This document shows, piece after piece, positions 25,491-33,735 of a stretch of 64,000 bases of DNA. The stretch is taken from positions 186,001 to 250,000 of the forward strand of contig JAFEAQ010000008.1 in NCBI GenBank assembly GCA_018266295.1, in the 5' to 3' direction. Each line of letters begins with the position of its first letter. Position 1 is the stretch's first letter. This DNA is from Bdellovibrionales bacterium. Its GTDB lineage: Bacteria > Bdellovibrionota > Bdellovibrionia > Bdellovibrionales > Bdellovibrionaceae. Made by a program: the position numbers and the translations under genes. The notes beneath the pieces were generated by a model. It searched no databases. It saw only the letters and a program-made list of their open reading frames with translations, and was not told where the DNA came from.

Positions 25491-25502
25491 TATGAGCCCT
25501 GT

Positions 25503-25895
25503 ATGGCTCACGTCGATATTGACCGTCCTTCCACTTGGAAATTCTACCGCAAAGGAATGTGCGATGGCTGCTTTGGCGGCTGTTGCACGATGCCCGTTGA
25601 AGTGAAGCTCAGCGACCTCATCCGTCTCGAAGTCGTCAGCCCAGACGAAGCCGCGGGCTCGATCAAGAAACTCGCAAAGCGGCTTATGAAAGAGGGCATC
25701 ATCAGTAGCTACCGTCAGGGGACGGAGCTCTTTATGCTGACGCAAAAGCATGGCCGGGATTGCTACTTCCTCGACTCAAAAACGCGCCTCTGTACAGTGT
25801 ATGAAAAGCGTCCTGGGGTCTGTCGGGACTTCCCGAGCATCGGTCCACGCCCGAGCTTCTGTCCTTGTACGCCGAAGGCGCAGCGATCTCGGTAG
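25503..25895 (+). CDS. YkgJ-family cysteine cluster protein
   Basis: A 130-residue cytoplasmic protein of the YkgJ/CxxCxxCC zinc- or iron-binding family. Cysteines occur as GMCDGCFGGCC near the N-terminus, RDCYFL and RLCTVYEKRPGVCRDFP in the middle, and a final FCPC. The YEKRPxxCRxFP motif is the family hallmark. The metal and reaction are not established. It begins 12 nt after the deacetylase and ends with a strong terminator. Confidence 0.82.
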   Translation: MAHVDIDRPSTWKFYRKGMCDGCFGGCCTMPVEVKLSDLIRLEVVSPDEAAGSIKKLAKRLMKEGIISSYRQGTELFMLTQKHGRDCYFLDSKTRLCTVYEKRPGVCRDFPSIGPRPSFCPCTPKAQRSR

Positions 25896-25903
25896 CTCCG
25901 CTT

Positions 25904-25932
25904 CCTGACGGCCGTCCGGGCCGTCAGGTTTC
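25904..25932 (+). terminator. strong hairpin terminator
   Basis: A perfect 10-bp GC-rich stem, CCTGACGGCC at 25904-25913 with GGCCGTCAGG at 25919-25928, followed by TTTCTG. It ends the Wzz-deacetylase-YkgJ unit. Confidence 0.8.
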
Positions 25933-25993
25933 TGTAGTTTGGGAACTTCCTTCGATCTTATTTTGGATATTTAAACCAAGGGCCTTTCCTGCG

Positions 25994-26032
25994 AATCGTC
26001 TATTATACGACTGGGTAGTCTTATAGACGATT
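25994..26032. repeat. AT-rich palindrome, element 1
   Basis: AATCGTCTAT at 25994-26003 pairs perfectly with ATAGACGATT at 26023-26032; GACT/AGTC pairs inside. Its minus strand carries GTATAATAGACGA, identical to part of element 2. Confidence 0.75.
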
Positions 26033-26112
26033 TGTCCTGAACAATATGAAAAGATCATCAAAGACTCTTCTTTAGAAATAAAGAATTCCCGTTAGACTTA
26101 ATGAGCGTTTCA

Positions 26113-26159
26113 GTGAAATGGTATAATAGACGACTCACTCGTATAATATACCATTTCAC
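26113..26159. repeat. AT-rich palindrome, element 2
   Basis: GTGAAATGGTATA at 26113-26125 pairs perfectly with TATACCATTTCAC at 26147-26159. TATAAT occurs in both halves on the plus strand. The 13-mer GTATAATAGACGA at 26121-26133 repeats in inverted orientation in element 1 (25996-26008). Confidence 0.8.
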
Positions 26160-26430
26160 CCAAAGGACCCTTTCTGCAAATGGCGTAACACGATCACGTG
26201 ATCGCACTACGATCTCTAATGCACTTCGCTGTTCTTCTCACTGGGCGTGCGTGCACACAAGTCCTGAATGAGAGTGTCTCAGACTGAGACCGTCTAGCGG
26301 CTATACACACGTGCGCGCAAATTGCTCCGGTTGGCATTCCTTCCCAGAGTGAGACCTCCAGATGCTCTACAATCGAGCACCCATGGCACATCCTTGGCTT
26401 ATTGAATAGTTATAACCAAGTGAGGTTTTT

Positions 26431-27507
26431 ATGGGTAACACAAATCGATATGTAACAGGAATGATTCTGGCTGCAGCGATGATTGCCTTTGCAGGATTCT
26501 TCTTTCTGAGAGGTGCCGTAAGAACCGTTAAACATGCAGATTTCGACATGTCCTACAGCATGCCTCGTCCTAAGAGCGCGCTTTATAACTTCTTTTTTGG
26601 TCTAGAAGGCCGCGAGATCGAGCGCACTGAAATCAATCCATTCAAAGACAAAAAAGACGCTAAGAAACTTCCTGACGCTAAAAATGCACCTAAAATTGAT
26701 CCTAAAGCTCAGGCTGCAGAAGCGGCAAAGAAAGCAGCTCAGCAAAAAGCGGCGGCAACAGCAGCTGCGGCTCAGAAAAAGCCTGAGATGAAAGTGACTA
26801 TTAACAATGCGGCTCCAACGGCTCCATTGGTATCTAGCGATTTAAATCCAGAAACTCAGACTCAGTCGGGTGGCGCAATTGGTGCGATGCAAACGGCACA
26901 GGCAAACGCTAATAACCAGCAAAAGGCCGATACTTTGAGCGCAGCTCAGTGGCGTGCCTTGGTTGTGGGTCAGCCTACGAAAGAAAATGTGAACAAGCTT
27001 ATCAACGCTTTCAACAACAAAGAAGTTGATGCGAATACATTGTACTTGATCATGAACGATTTGATCCAGAGTTCAAACACGGAAACTCAAGCGATGGCTC
27101 TGGTGATCGCTCAAGCAGTTCCAAGCTTGAAGAGCTTTAGCACAGTTTCTACGAACTATGACAAGTTGGACGCAACTAATAAAAAGACCGCTGACACATA
27201 CATGATGAGCTACATGTCCGGTTCAAAACTTTCGATCTTGGCCTTGGCACTTCAGTCTGATGACACTCAAGTAGTGACTCACGCGGCACAAGTGATGGTG
27301 ACAGGTCTTGAGCAGGCTAAAAATGGTCAAAACGCAGGCGGAACTCGTGCAAACAGCGGCGGCCGCGGTGTGGTAGCTTCGGGTACGAAGAACACTTATA
27401 GCCAGTTCGTTTCTATCTTCGAGAATTTAACGAAGAGTGGAGACTCTACAGTTGCTGGTCTTGCTCAAAACGCACTGACCCAAATCCAATCCCTCTCAAA
27501 CACCTAG
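26431..27507 (+). CDS. membrane-anchored Ala-rich protein, unknown
   Basis: A 358-residue protein with one N-terminal membrane helix (residues 9-28, GMILAAAMIAFAGFFFLRGA), then a charged segment, an Ala/Lys/Gln-rich linker (90-120), a Gln/Asn-rich stretch, and a helical domain from 165 to 355 with a HEAT-like pattern (AMALVIAQAV, ILALALQSDD, VVTHAAQVMV). Most of it should be periplasmic if the helix is a signal anchor. The family is not recognised. It sits behind an unusually long structured intergenic region and is followed 32 nt later by an exported protein gene. Confidence 0.72.
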   Translation: MGNTNRYVTGMILAAAMIAFAGFFFLRGAVRTVKHADFDMSYSMPRPKSALYNFFFGLEGREIERTEINPFKDKKDAKKLPDAKNAPKIDPKAQAAEAAKKAAQQKAAATAAAAQKKPEMKVTINNAAPTAPLVSSDLNPETQTQSGGAIGAMQTAQANANNQQKADTLSAAQWRALVVGQPTKENVNKLINAFNNKEVDANTLYLIMNDLIQSSNTETQAMALVIAQAVPSLKSFSTVSTNYDKLDATNKKTADTYMMSYMSGSKLSILALALQSDDTQVVTHAAQVMVTGLEQAKNGQNAGGTRANSGGRGVVASGTKNTYSQFVSIFENLTKSGDSTVAGLAQNALTQIQSLSNT

Positions 27508-27539
27508 ACTAATTCATAGAATTGGTTTTTGATGAAGAG

Positions 27540-28274
27540 ATGTCGAGAATTCTGATCGCGCTCTTCATCTTAGGCATTTCATGGCAAGTATCTGCTGCCA
27601 CGACACTCAGTTTGCCAACGGGCTTAACGGCCTCCGACCGTGAGGCCGCTCTGGGTATTTTAGGTTTTGGTTCTTCGGCCAAACTTCTTGCAAGTCCTTA
27701 TCCTTTGGGCGGTTACGATGGGGTCGAGATTGGCCTTTCCAGCGAATACATTCCACTCGCCGATGTTGCTAGCCTCGGCAATAAAACAAATTCGAAAAGT
27801 GATTTAAATTATTTGAACCTGACTGTCGGTAAGGGCCTTTTTTACAATGTCGATGTGCTTTTGCAGTTTATTCCGCTGCCACAAGACGAAGCCATCTCTG
27901 GCTATGGAGCGCAGCTTCGCTGGGGCTTTTACGAAACCAAATTTATGCCGGCGGCCCTCAGTTTGGTCCTTCACGGCTCGGCGATGAATTTCAATAACGT
28001 TTTGGGGGCGCACACCACGGGCGCCGACTTGATTGCTTCAGTGAATATGAAAGACGTGTCGTTGTTTTTTGGTGCGGGTCAAGCTCGCTCTGTCGGAACT
28101 TTTGTCGGCGGAACTGGCGGGGTCACGGATTCAGGTGCGACAGAAGCGACAGATGTTGCTTCACCGCACACGGTTTTCGGCATCAGCATTAAAATGTCGA
28201 ATGTCTTTGTTGCACTCGAAGTAGATCGCTACGTTCAATCGACCTATGCTGGAAAGCTGGGTCTTCGTTTCTAA
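27540..28274 (+). CDS. exported, probably outer-membrane beta protein
   Basis: From the ATG at 27540 the protein has 244 residues and a signal peptide ending ISWQVSAA; the frame extends six codons upstream without a signal. The mature part alternates polar and hydrophobic residues, and ends in an aromatic-terminated strand (YAGKLGLRF), the usual outer-membrane beta-barrel sorting signal. It begins 32 nt after the membrane-anchored Ala-rich gene, so the two may be expressed together. No specific family is recognised. Confidence 0.7.
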   Translation: MSRILIALFILGISWQVSAATTLSLPTGLTASDREAALGILGFGSSAKLLASPYPLGGYDGVEIGLSSEYIPLADVASLGNKTNSKSDLNYLNLTVGKGLFYNVDVLLQFIPLPQDEAISGYGAQLRWGFYETKFMPAALSLVLHGSAMNFNNVLGAHTTGADLIASVNMKDVSLFFGAGQARSVGTFVGGTGGVTDSGATEATDVASPHTVFGISIKMSNVFVALEVDRYVQSTYAGKLGLRF

Positions 28275-28366
28275 GTCATCGATTATTATTAAAAACGGAT
28301 TTCCAGTGCTATACCGCCGTCACAATTTTCTCTGACGATATTGCCTTCAACACGAGGGAGGTTTTC

Positions 28367-29590
28367 GTGAGAAAATATTGGCTGCCAATCTTTGTATTGT
28401 CTGTTGTTGCCGGCGCGGGCTTCCGCGTGTTCGCTGAAAAAAATCCAGTTTTGCCCCCGCCGTATCAAACGCCTTCGACTCCGAATGAGTCGAAAGTTAT
28501 TGGCTGGCCTGCAGGAAAAACGCCGATCGCTCCGGCCGGGTTTAAGGTCACTCTGTTTGCAGAGATGGCGACGCCGCGCTTGATGTATCAATTGCCATCA
28601 GGAAATGTCCTGGTTTCCCAAGCCGAAAAGAAACCCGGAGATAAAGGAGACACTTCTCCGAATCAAATCACCGTGCTGAATATGAATGGCTCGGAACTTT
28701 CCAGCAAAGATGTCTTTGCCAAGAACCTGAAACTCCCTTTCGGCATGGCCGTCTGGAAAGATCAGATTTTTATTGCAGAACCTGAGCAAGTTTTATCTTT
28801 TCCATTCGATGGCACGCAAATCAACGGCCCGGGCCGGGTGATTGCGACACTGCCGTTTCCCGAGCCGCAACGTCACTGGACACGTGATTTGCTGATCTCA
28901 GAGGATGGCAAAAAACTTTATGTGTCAGTTGGCTCTGTTTCGAATGTTGGTGAAGCTCCGGATCCACTTGATCCGCACAATGCTGCAATTTTGCAAATGA
29001 ATCTCGATGGCAGTGACGAAGTTATCTATGCCAGCGGTCTTCGTAATGCGGTGACCATGGCTTGGGAGCCCACAAGCGGAAAGCTTTGGGCCGTCGTGAA
29101 TGAGCGCGATGAGCTCGGCGATGATTTACCGCCGGATTACCTGACTCACGTTGAAGAAGGCGGATTCTATGGCTGGCCTTACGCTTATTGGGGACCGCAT
29201 GAAGATCCTCGCCGCAAAGGCGAACGCCCCGATCTCGTAGCAAAAACGATAACTCCAGACTTCGCTGTCGGCGCGCACACGGCTTCGACCGGTCTCGCGT
29301 TTACGACAGGTACCAAGATGGCGGCACCGTTCAATGAAGGCGCTCTGGTCACTCAGCATGGCTCTTGGAACCGTTCAAAGCTTGCCGGCTATAAAGTGAT
29401 CTATGTACCGTTTAAAAACGGCGAGGCTGTTGATGGCGAGAAGGACTTTCTCACGGGCTTCATTGCCGATGAAACGACAAGTACGGTTTACGGCCGCCCG
29501 GTCAGCACATTGGTGCTTCCCGATGGCAGCGTTCTTGTTGCGGATGATGCTGGTGGAAAGATTTGGAAAGTATCACCAGAAGTGAAGTAG
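28367..29590 (+). CDS. exported sugar (sorbosone/glucose) dehydrogenase-like protein
   Basis: A 407-residue protein starting with GTG after GGGAGGT, with a signal peptide (about residues 1-24). The body is a six-bladed propeller of the PQQ-dependent aldose/L-sorbosone dehydrogenase group: PSGNVLVSQAE, LYVSVGSVSNVGE, YASGLRNAVTMAWEP, GFYGWPYAYWG, TQHGSWNRSKLAGYKV and LPDGSVLVADDAGGKIWKV are all typical. It would oxidise a sugar or related aldehyde in the periplasm, but substrate and cofactor are inferred from family. Its stop abuts the stop of the convergent adenylyltransferase gene. Confidence 0.82.
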   Translation: MRKYWLPIFVLSVVAGAGFRVFAEKNPVLPPPYQTPSTPNESKVIGWPAGKTPIAPAGFKVTLFAEMATPRLMYQLPSGNVLVSQAEKKPGDKGDTSPNQITVLNMNGSELSSKDVFAKNLKLPFGMAVWKDQIFIAEPEQVLSFPFDGTQINGPGRVIATLPFPEPQRHWTRDLLISEDGKKLYVSVGSVSNVGEAPDPLDPHNAAILQMNLDGSDEVIYASGLRNAVTMAWEPTSGKLWAVVNERDELGDDLPPDYLTHVEEGGFYGWPYAYWGPHEDPRRKGERPDLVAKTITPDFAVGAHTASTGLAFTTGTKMAAPFNEGALVTQHGSWNRSKLAGYKVIYVPFKNGEAVDGEKDFLTGFIADETTSTVYGRPVSTLVLPDGSVLVADDAGGKIWKVSPEVK

Positions 29591-30058
29591 TTACTTTTGA
29601 GCTTTTTCGATGAGCTTGGTGGTGGACTTGCCATCCACGAATTGCAAAGACATCACCTTGCCGCCGTTGGCGATCACGAAATCGCTGCCGACGATCTGAT
29701 CGATCTTCCAGTCGCCACCCTTAACGAGGATATCGGGCTTCACGGTTTCAATCAGCTTGAGCGGAGTGTCTTCGTTAAAGATCACAGTGTAATCAACGGC
29801 ACCGAGTGCTGCCAAGATCTCTGCGCGGTCGGCTTCGATCTGCACAGGGCGGGTAGGGCCTTTTAAAACTCTCACGCTGGCATCGCTATTCACACCGACA
29901 ACGAGAACGTCGCCGAGCTTTTTAGCTTCTTGCAAATAGCGAACGTGGCCGACATGAAGCAAGTCAAAGCAGCCGTTCGTGAAGACGATTTTTTTATTTT
30001 GAGATTTCAGTGAAGCCAGATCCTTGGCAATTGATTCGAATTTAGAGACCTGGCCCAT
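29591..30058 (-). CDS. rfaE2: heptose 1-phosphate adenylyltransferase
   Basis: A 155-residue nucleotidyltransferase equal to the second half of HldE/RfaE: FTNGCFDLLHVGHVRYL with the HxGH motif, VVGVNSDASV, the KGPTRPV loop and DILVKGGDW. It makes ADP-glycero-manno-heptose from the 1-phosphate. The kinase half is absent here and may be encoded elsewhere. The product is the donor that GT9 enzymes such as the two in this window use. It is the last gene of a minus-strand block. Confidence 0.88.
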   Translation of the reverse strand: MGQVSKFESIAKDLASLKSQNKKIVFTNGCFDLLHVGHVRYLQEAKKLGDVLVVGVNSDASVRVLKGPTRPVQIEADRAEILAALGAVDYTVIFNEDTPLKLIETVKPDILVKGGDWKIDQIVGSDFVIANGGKVMSLQFVDGKSTTKLIEKAQK

Positions 30059-30064
30059 GTGGAA

Positions 30065-30847
30065 TTAAACCTTTTTAACTAACTTAGCTCCGGTGACTTC
30101 GCCGGCAAGATCGCGGTTCATTAAAGCGGACAGAATTGGCAATACGATAAAGCCAGTCACGATGACCAAAGCACTGCGAGCCAAAACGCGGATCGAATAC
30201 ATTGCCGTCGTGATTTCTGCCGGTTGACCGATACGTTGCTCAAACGCCCACTCACCCGGAGTCGCGCCCAAGAACATGCGGTTCACTAACAAGTAAATGA
30301 AAGCAACAGAAGCCAGCAAAGAGAACGTTGCAACGTAAACCATGCCGGACTCATCTGGATTTGCGAGGTTCGCAATCAAGTCCGCTTTTGTAACCATCAA
30401 AACAACGATCATGCAAAGCAGGCTCGCAGCGATGACAAGCATTCCGTCCAACAAAGCAGAAGAGAAGTTCCAAACATCTGGTTTGTACTCTTCAACTTTA
30501 GGAGTTGTTTGCTGTTGGATTTTTGCAGCCGATTTGTTTTCGAAATCCAAGCGGCGGTTCTTTTGCAAAGTCTTAAGGATTTCATCCACCGCCGAAGAAG
30601 ACGGAGACGTTTCAGGCTCAACAGGCATTACCGGAGTTGCCGGCTTGCGTGGGAGAGGTGGACGCAAAGGATCTACAGCCTCTTCCTCAATCAGGGAAAG
30701 ACCGGTTTGGTTCAAGCTCATGCCTGGCTTAGTCACTTCAAAAGAAGAATCGAGATCGGCTGCTTTTTGTGCCGTAGATGCTTTCTTTTTGTGAAAACCC
30801 AGACCTTCCGTGAGGGGCTTAAACTCAAACTCTTCAAATGGATCCAT
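30065..30847 (-). CDS. RDD-family membrane protein
   Basis: A 260-residue protein with a long polar cytoplasmic N-terminus (about 130 residues) and a C-terminal RDD-like domain of about four membrane helices (ALLDGMLVIAASLLCMIVVLMV, YVATFSLLASVAFIYLLVNR and two more), including the characteristic GATPGEWAF loop. RDD proteins are of varied or unknown role, some linked to ion or solute transport. It lies 6 nt upstream of the adenylyltransferase in the same unit. Confidence 0.8.
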   Translation of the reverse strand: MDPFEEFEFKPLTEGLGFHKKKASTAQKAADLDSSFEVTKPGMSLNQTGLSLIEEEAVDPLRPPLPRKPATPVMPVEPETSPSSSAVDEILKTLQKNRRLDFENKSAAKIQQQTTPKVEEYKPDVWNFSSALLDGMLVIAASLLCMIVVLMVTKADLIANLANPDESGMVYVATFSLLASVAFIYLLVNRMFLGATPGEWAFEQRIGQPAEITTAMYSIRVLARSALVIVTGFIVLPILSALMNRDLAGEVTGAKLVKKV

Positions 30848-30877
30848 TCCATCTCCTTTTCCTGACGGGCAGAAACA

Positions 30878-31636
30878 TCAACACATCAGATCAAAGTCAT
30901 ACTTTAGGACGGAGACTAGAGCCATGCAAGCCGTTTCCACTCTCAAAACTTGCGGTCCGAGGGTCACTGGATGAAGGGCCAGGTTGCCCATTTTTTCGAC
31001 TTCAGCGTGGGAGAAGCCCCCTTCGCTGCCAACGAAGATCCAAATGTCTTTGATGGTCCCGAGCTCTCGCTTTTTTTCGGTTACATAATGCTTAATGCTG
31101 AGAGTCGACGGACCCTCATAAGCAAAAAGACCCATGACGGAGGACTTTTGGTTAAATGTTTTAAGGAAATCATCCATTTGCACAGCGGGAGTGATTTGCA
31201 TGAGGTCACCACGGCCACTTTGTTGGGTCGCCGAGCGCACGATCTTATCCCAGCGGTCGACTTTATTGGCCGATAAAGCGCTCGGAGTGCGCACAAAACT
31301 GAATTCCGTGAAGAGCGGCTGAACGCTCTTTACACCCATTTCCACAGCTTTCTCAACAATCGCGTCCATGACAGGAAAGCGCGAAACCGCGAGAGCCAAG
31401 TGGATGTGGGGTTCTGGGAGGGGAGGAATCACGCGCTCTTCAAGCACGCGGGCTTCAGCAGCTTTTTTAGAAACAGAAACAACTTCTACGAGAAAGGCTT
31501 TACTGTCTTCGTTGAGGACTTCGAATTTCGATCCGACTTCTTGGCGGCACACATCGAAGATGTGATGAAAAGTGTCGCCGGTGAAATTTACGCGATCACC
31601 GTAGAGGTCTTTAGACTCAATCCAGTAGCGGCGCAT
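30878..31636 (-). CDS. rsmE: 16S rRNA m3U1498 methyltransferase RsmE
   Basis: A 252-residue SPOUT methyltransferase. MRRYWI at the start, AVEMGVKSVQPLFTEFS, ATQQSGRG and the trefoil-knot motifs FVGSEGGFSHAEV and LGPQVLRVETA are diagnostic. It methylates U1498 of 16S rRNA. It starts 2 nt after the prmA stop, a common pairing. Confidence 0.95.
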   Translation of the reverse strand: MRRYWIESKDLYGDRVNFTGDTFHHIFDVCRQEVGSKFEVLNEDSKAFLVEVVSVSKKAAEARVLEERVIPPLPEPHIHLALAVSRFPVMDAIVEKAVEMGVKSVQPLFTEFSFVRTPSALSANKVDRWDKIVRSATQQSGRGDLMQITPAVQMDDFLKTFNQKSSVMGLFAYEGPSTLSIKHYVTEKKRELGTIKDIWIFVGSEGGFSHAEVEKMGNLALHPVTLGPQVLRVETACMALVSVLKYDFDLMC

Positions 31637-31638
31637 GT

Positions 31639-32553
31639 TTATTCCCCAGTCGCAGCGTCGGTTTCAGGTTTTTGCACCCAATAGCCAACCCATTCTTCTT
31701 TTTCCAAACGGCGGAGGACTTTCAAGTTTGAAGCTTCGATGAATTTCTCGAAGAAAAGATTATCTCTTTCAGTCAAAATACCCGTCAGGAACAAGAAACC
31801 GCCCGGTTTCAAAACGCGGAGCAAGTCTTTACGGATATTGATGAGCACGCCATCGATGATGTTGGCGATCACTACATCGTATTCGCCGCGCACTTCTTCA
31901 AGAAGCGCATCGGAGATTTCGATTTGGCTCAGTTTGTTCAACTTCACATTTTCTTTAGCAACACGGCGAGCCTCTGGATCGATCTCGATGCCAGTCACAA
32001 GGCCGAAGCCGCTCTTCTGAGCCAGCATCGCAAGAATCGCCGTGCCGGTGCCGACGTCGAGCAATGTCCAATCAGGAATTTCTTTTTTGTATTTTTCAGA
32101 AAGCTTGTGCACGAAGTACGAAGCCATCTTCGTTGTTGCGTGCGTGCCGGTACCGAAGGCCATACCTGGATCAATGAAAATGGGCTGCTCGCACTCTGCT
32201 GGAGTTTCTAACCATGAAGGCACGATCCAGAAAGGACCCACGAGCTGGAATGGCTTAAAGCCTTTCTTCCATTCTTCGAGCCAATCTTTGTCTTCTTCTT
32301 CGAAGATACCCCATTTGATCGCTTGATCGATTTCGCTGAGTCCTTTGAAGAAATCTTCTGCCGGCTTCTCGAGGAAAAATACATCGAGGTCATGACTCTT
32401 CACTGGAACGAGATCTGGATCGTAAGTCAGATCAGGTTGAGTATAGGCCAAAGCTTCGGTCACACCGCTGGCTCCATGTTCAAAGGAGTGCTGAGTAACG
32501 TCGTCTTCGAGAAGGGTAGGGACTTGGCTTAAGCGAACGCGATAGTATGACAT
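31639..32553 (-). CDS. prmA: ribosomal protein L11 methyltransferase
   Basis: A 304-residue SAM-dependent enzyme that trimethylates ribosomal protein L11. The DPGMAFGTGTHATT segment and the SAM loop LLDVGTGTAILAMLA, followed by VIANIIDGVL, are specific for PrmA. Length matches the family. It is the first of the prmA-rsmE pair on this strand. Confidence 0.95.
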   Translation of the reverse strand: MSYYRVRLSQVPTLLEDDVTQHSFEHGASGVTEALAYTQPDLTYDPDLVPVKSHDLDVFFLEKPAEDFFKGLSEIDQAIKWGIFEEEDKDWLEEWKKGFKPFQLVGPFWIVPSWLETPAECEQPIFIDPGMAFGTGTHATTKMASYFVHKLSEKYKKEIPDWTLLDVGTGTAILAMLAQKSGFGLVTGIEIDPEARRVAKENVKLNKLSQIEISDALLEEVRGEYDVVIANIIDGVLINIRKDLLRVLKPGGFLFLTGILTERDNLFFEKFIEASNLKVLRRLEKEEWVGYWVQKPETDAATGE

Positions 32554-32613
32554 AGGGACGTAGTTGTGCCCTAAAATCCCGTTGGGGTCCAGCGGGGAGT
32601 TAAGATCTTAATT

Positions 32614-33213
32614 TTACTGAATTTTAGGGGCTGCAGCCTCTGCAGTTTTTTCAGTCTTTGGTGCTTCAGGAGCTAAAGATGCCGGGGCAGGGCCTTTTGC
32701 CATAGCCGGAGCTGGGGCCGCCGTCGGAACGACAGGTGCCGTTACAACGGCCACAACCGCTGTTTCTGGCTTCGCAACATGCTCAGCTGTTTTCTTTTTA
32801 TAGACCGGTTTTGCGTTATCAACGAAAGCGCCTTTGAGGTCAATACGATCGCCGTTCATCATGCCGATCTGTTCAAGCATCGGGAGTTCATCGCGCGAAA
32901 GAAGTTTGTATTCGCGAGCCACAGAAACTTTGCCGTAGGTTGCGATCACACGAAGTTGACCGACGGGGATGAGAATTTCTCCGTAAGATTGTGAGCCGTT
33001 GGCATCACGGACTTGGATTTTTCTCATGGCAGTGACGACGAGGTTCTTTTTCAAGCCGTCGGATTCGCCGCCGCTGATATAGAAGTCTTTGTAAACTACG
33101 TCGTCGTCAGCAAGAGTGATATTACGACGGACATCGACAATACTCAGATCCTGGGCAAAGGTCTGCTGGGTTGCCGCTAGTGACGCTAAAATTAAAAATC
33201 CCCAAGGTTTCAT
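32614..33213 (-). CDS. exported protein with Ala/Pro-rich tail
   Basis: A 199-residue protein with a signal peptide ending TQQTFAQ. Residues 20-135 form a conserved-looking beta-rich domain (ADDDVVYKDFYISGGESDGL, GEILIPVGQLRVI); residues 140-199 are Ala/Pro/Lys-rich and probably disordered. The domain resembles periplasmic proteins of unknown function seen near envelope genes, but I cannot name a family. It is upstream of prmA in the same orientation. Confidence 0.7.
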   Translation of the reverse strand: MKPWGFLILASLAATQQTFAQDLSIVDVRRNITLADDDVVYKDFYISGGESDGLKKNLVVTAMRKIQVRDANGSQSYGEILIPVGQLRVIATYGKVSVAREYKLLSRDELPMLEQIGMMNGDRIDLKGAFVDNAKPVYKKKTAEHVAKPETAVVAVVTAPVVPTAAPAPAMAKGPAPASLAPEAPKTEKTAEAAAPKIQ

Positions 33214-33300
33214 AGTCTACACTCCCTGGGGATTTGATCGGTTGTTTTATTTTGAAACTATATTGGGCGATCGGCTAGCTTTGGCCCAAAATGAGAAGTG

Positions 33301-33624
33301 CTATTGGGAAACGATGGCACCTTGAACAGTACCATAGACCTTATAGCCGCCACTGGTTTGGTAGTAGAGATTGGTGTTGTTCGCGTTTGTCGCGCCCACG
33401 ATACCGACAGACGAAGAGACCTTGTACTTGTTAAGGCCCGTGCCGACTTCAGAAGTCGCCTTCATTTGGCCGGAACCAGAAGTAATACCATGAGCTTGTC
33501 CTGGAGCTTTGAAGATTTCAATATCAGGCACGAGACTCTGGATAGAAGCCTCCATAGAACAGGCGGTCAGCATCAGTGCTAACATTGCAAAGACAATTAC
33601 AGACTGTAACTTTGCGGTTCTCAT
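33301..33624 (-). CDS. small lipoprotein
   Basis: A 107-residue lipoprotein (signal ending LALMLTACSM) with a short Gly/Ser/Asn-rich mature part that alternates like a beta sheet (KYKVSSSVGIVGATNANNTN, YYQTSGGYKVYG). The ribosome binding site GGAGGG lies at 33630-33635 on the minus strand. A sigma-28-like site ends just upstream (33646-33673), so it may belong to the motility regulon. Function unknown. Confidence 0.72.
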   Translation of the reverse strand: MRTAKLQSVIVFAMLALMLTACSMEASIQSLVPDIEIFKAPGQAHGITSGSGQMKATSEVGTGLNKYKVSSSVGIVGATNANNTNLYYQTSGGYKVYGTVQGAIVSQ

Positions 33625-33645
33625 GTGAACCCTCCACTACATAAC

Positions 33646-33673
33646 TTATCGGTTAAAAAGCAGTGAAGCTTGA
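33646..33673 (-). promoter_or_regulatory. possible sigma-28-type promoter of small lipoprotein
   Basis: On the minus strand, TCAAGCTT, 12 nt and ACCGATAA. The -10 part fits well, the -35 part less so, and the spacer is one nt longer than usual, like the motA site. It would give a short leader with the ribosome binding site correctly placed. Confidence 0.35.
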
Positions 33674-33679
33674 AGAATC

Positions 33680-33710
33680 TAAAGAGCGTCTCACATTGAG
33701 ACGCTCTTTA
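33680..33710. terminator. perfect 14-bp hairpin, probably bidirectional terminator
   Basis: TAAAGAGCGTCTCA pairs with TGAGACGCTCTTTA over a 3-nt loop. A-rich and T-rich ends on either side allow termination in both directions. It lies between the 33736 lipoprotein gene's end and the small lipoprotein's promoter. Confidence 0.75.
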
Positions 33711-33735
33711 CGGAAGTGTTGGAATTAGATCAGTT

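Larger units (their letters stand above)
25933..26430. other. 498-nt intergenic region with palindromes
   Basis: No gene is seen. The left half holds two AT-rich palindromic elements (25994-26032 and 26113-26159). The right half is more GC-rich, with a 14-bp palindrome CGATCACGTGATCG around 26190-26203 and GTCTCAG-A-CTGAGAC near 26276-26290. It could be a long regulated leader for the gene at 26431 or contain a small RNA. The ribosome binding site of that gene is GTGAGG just upstream. Confidence 0.5.
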
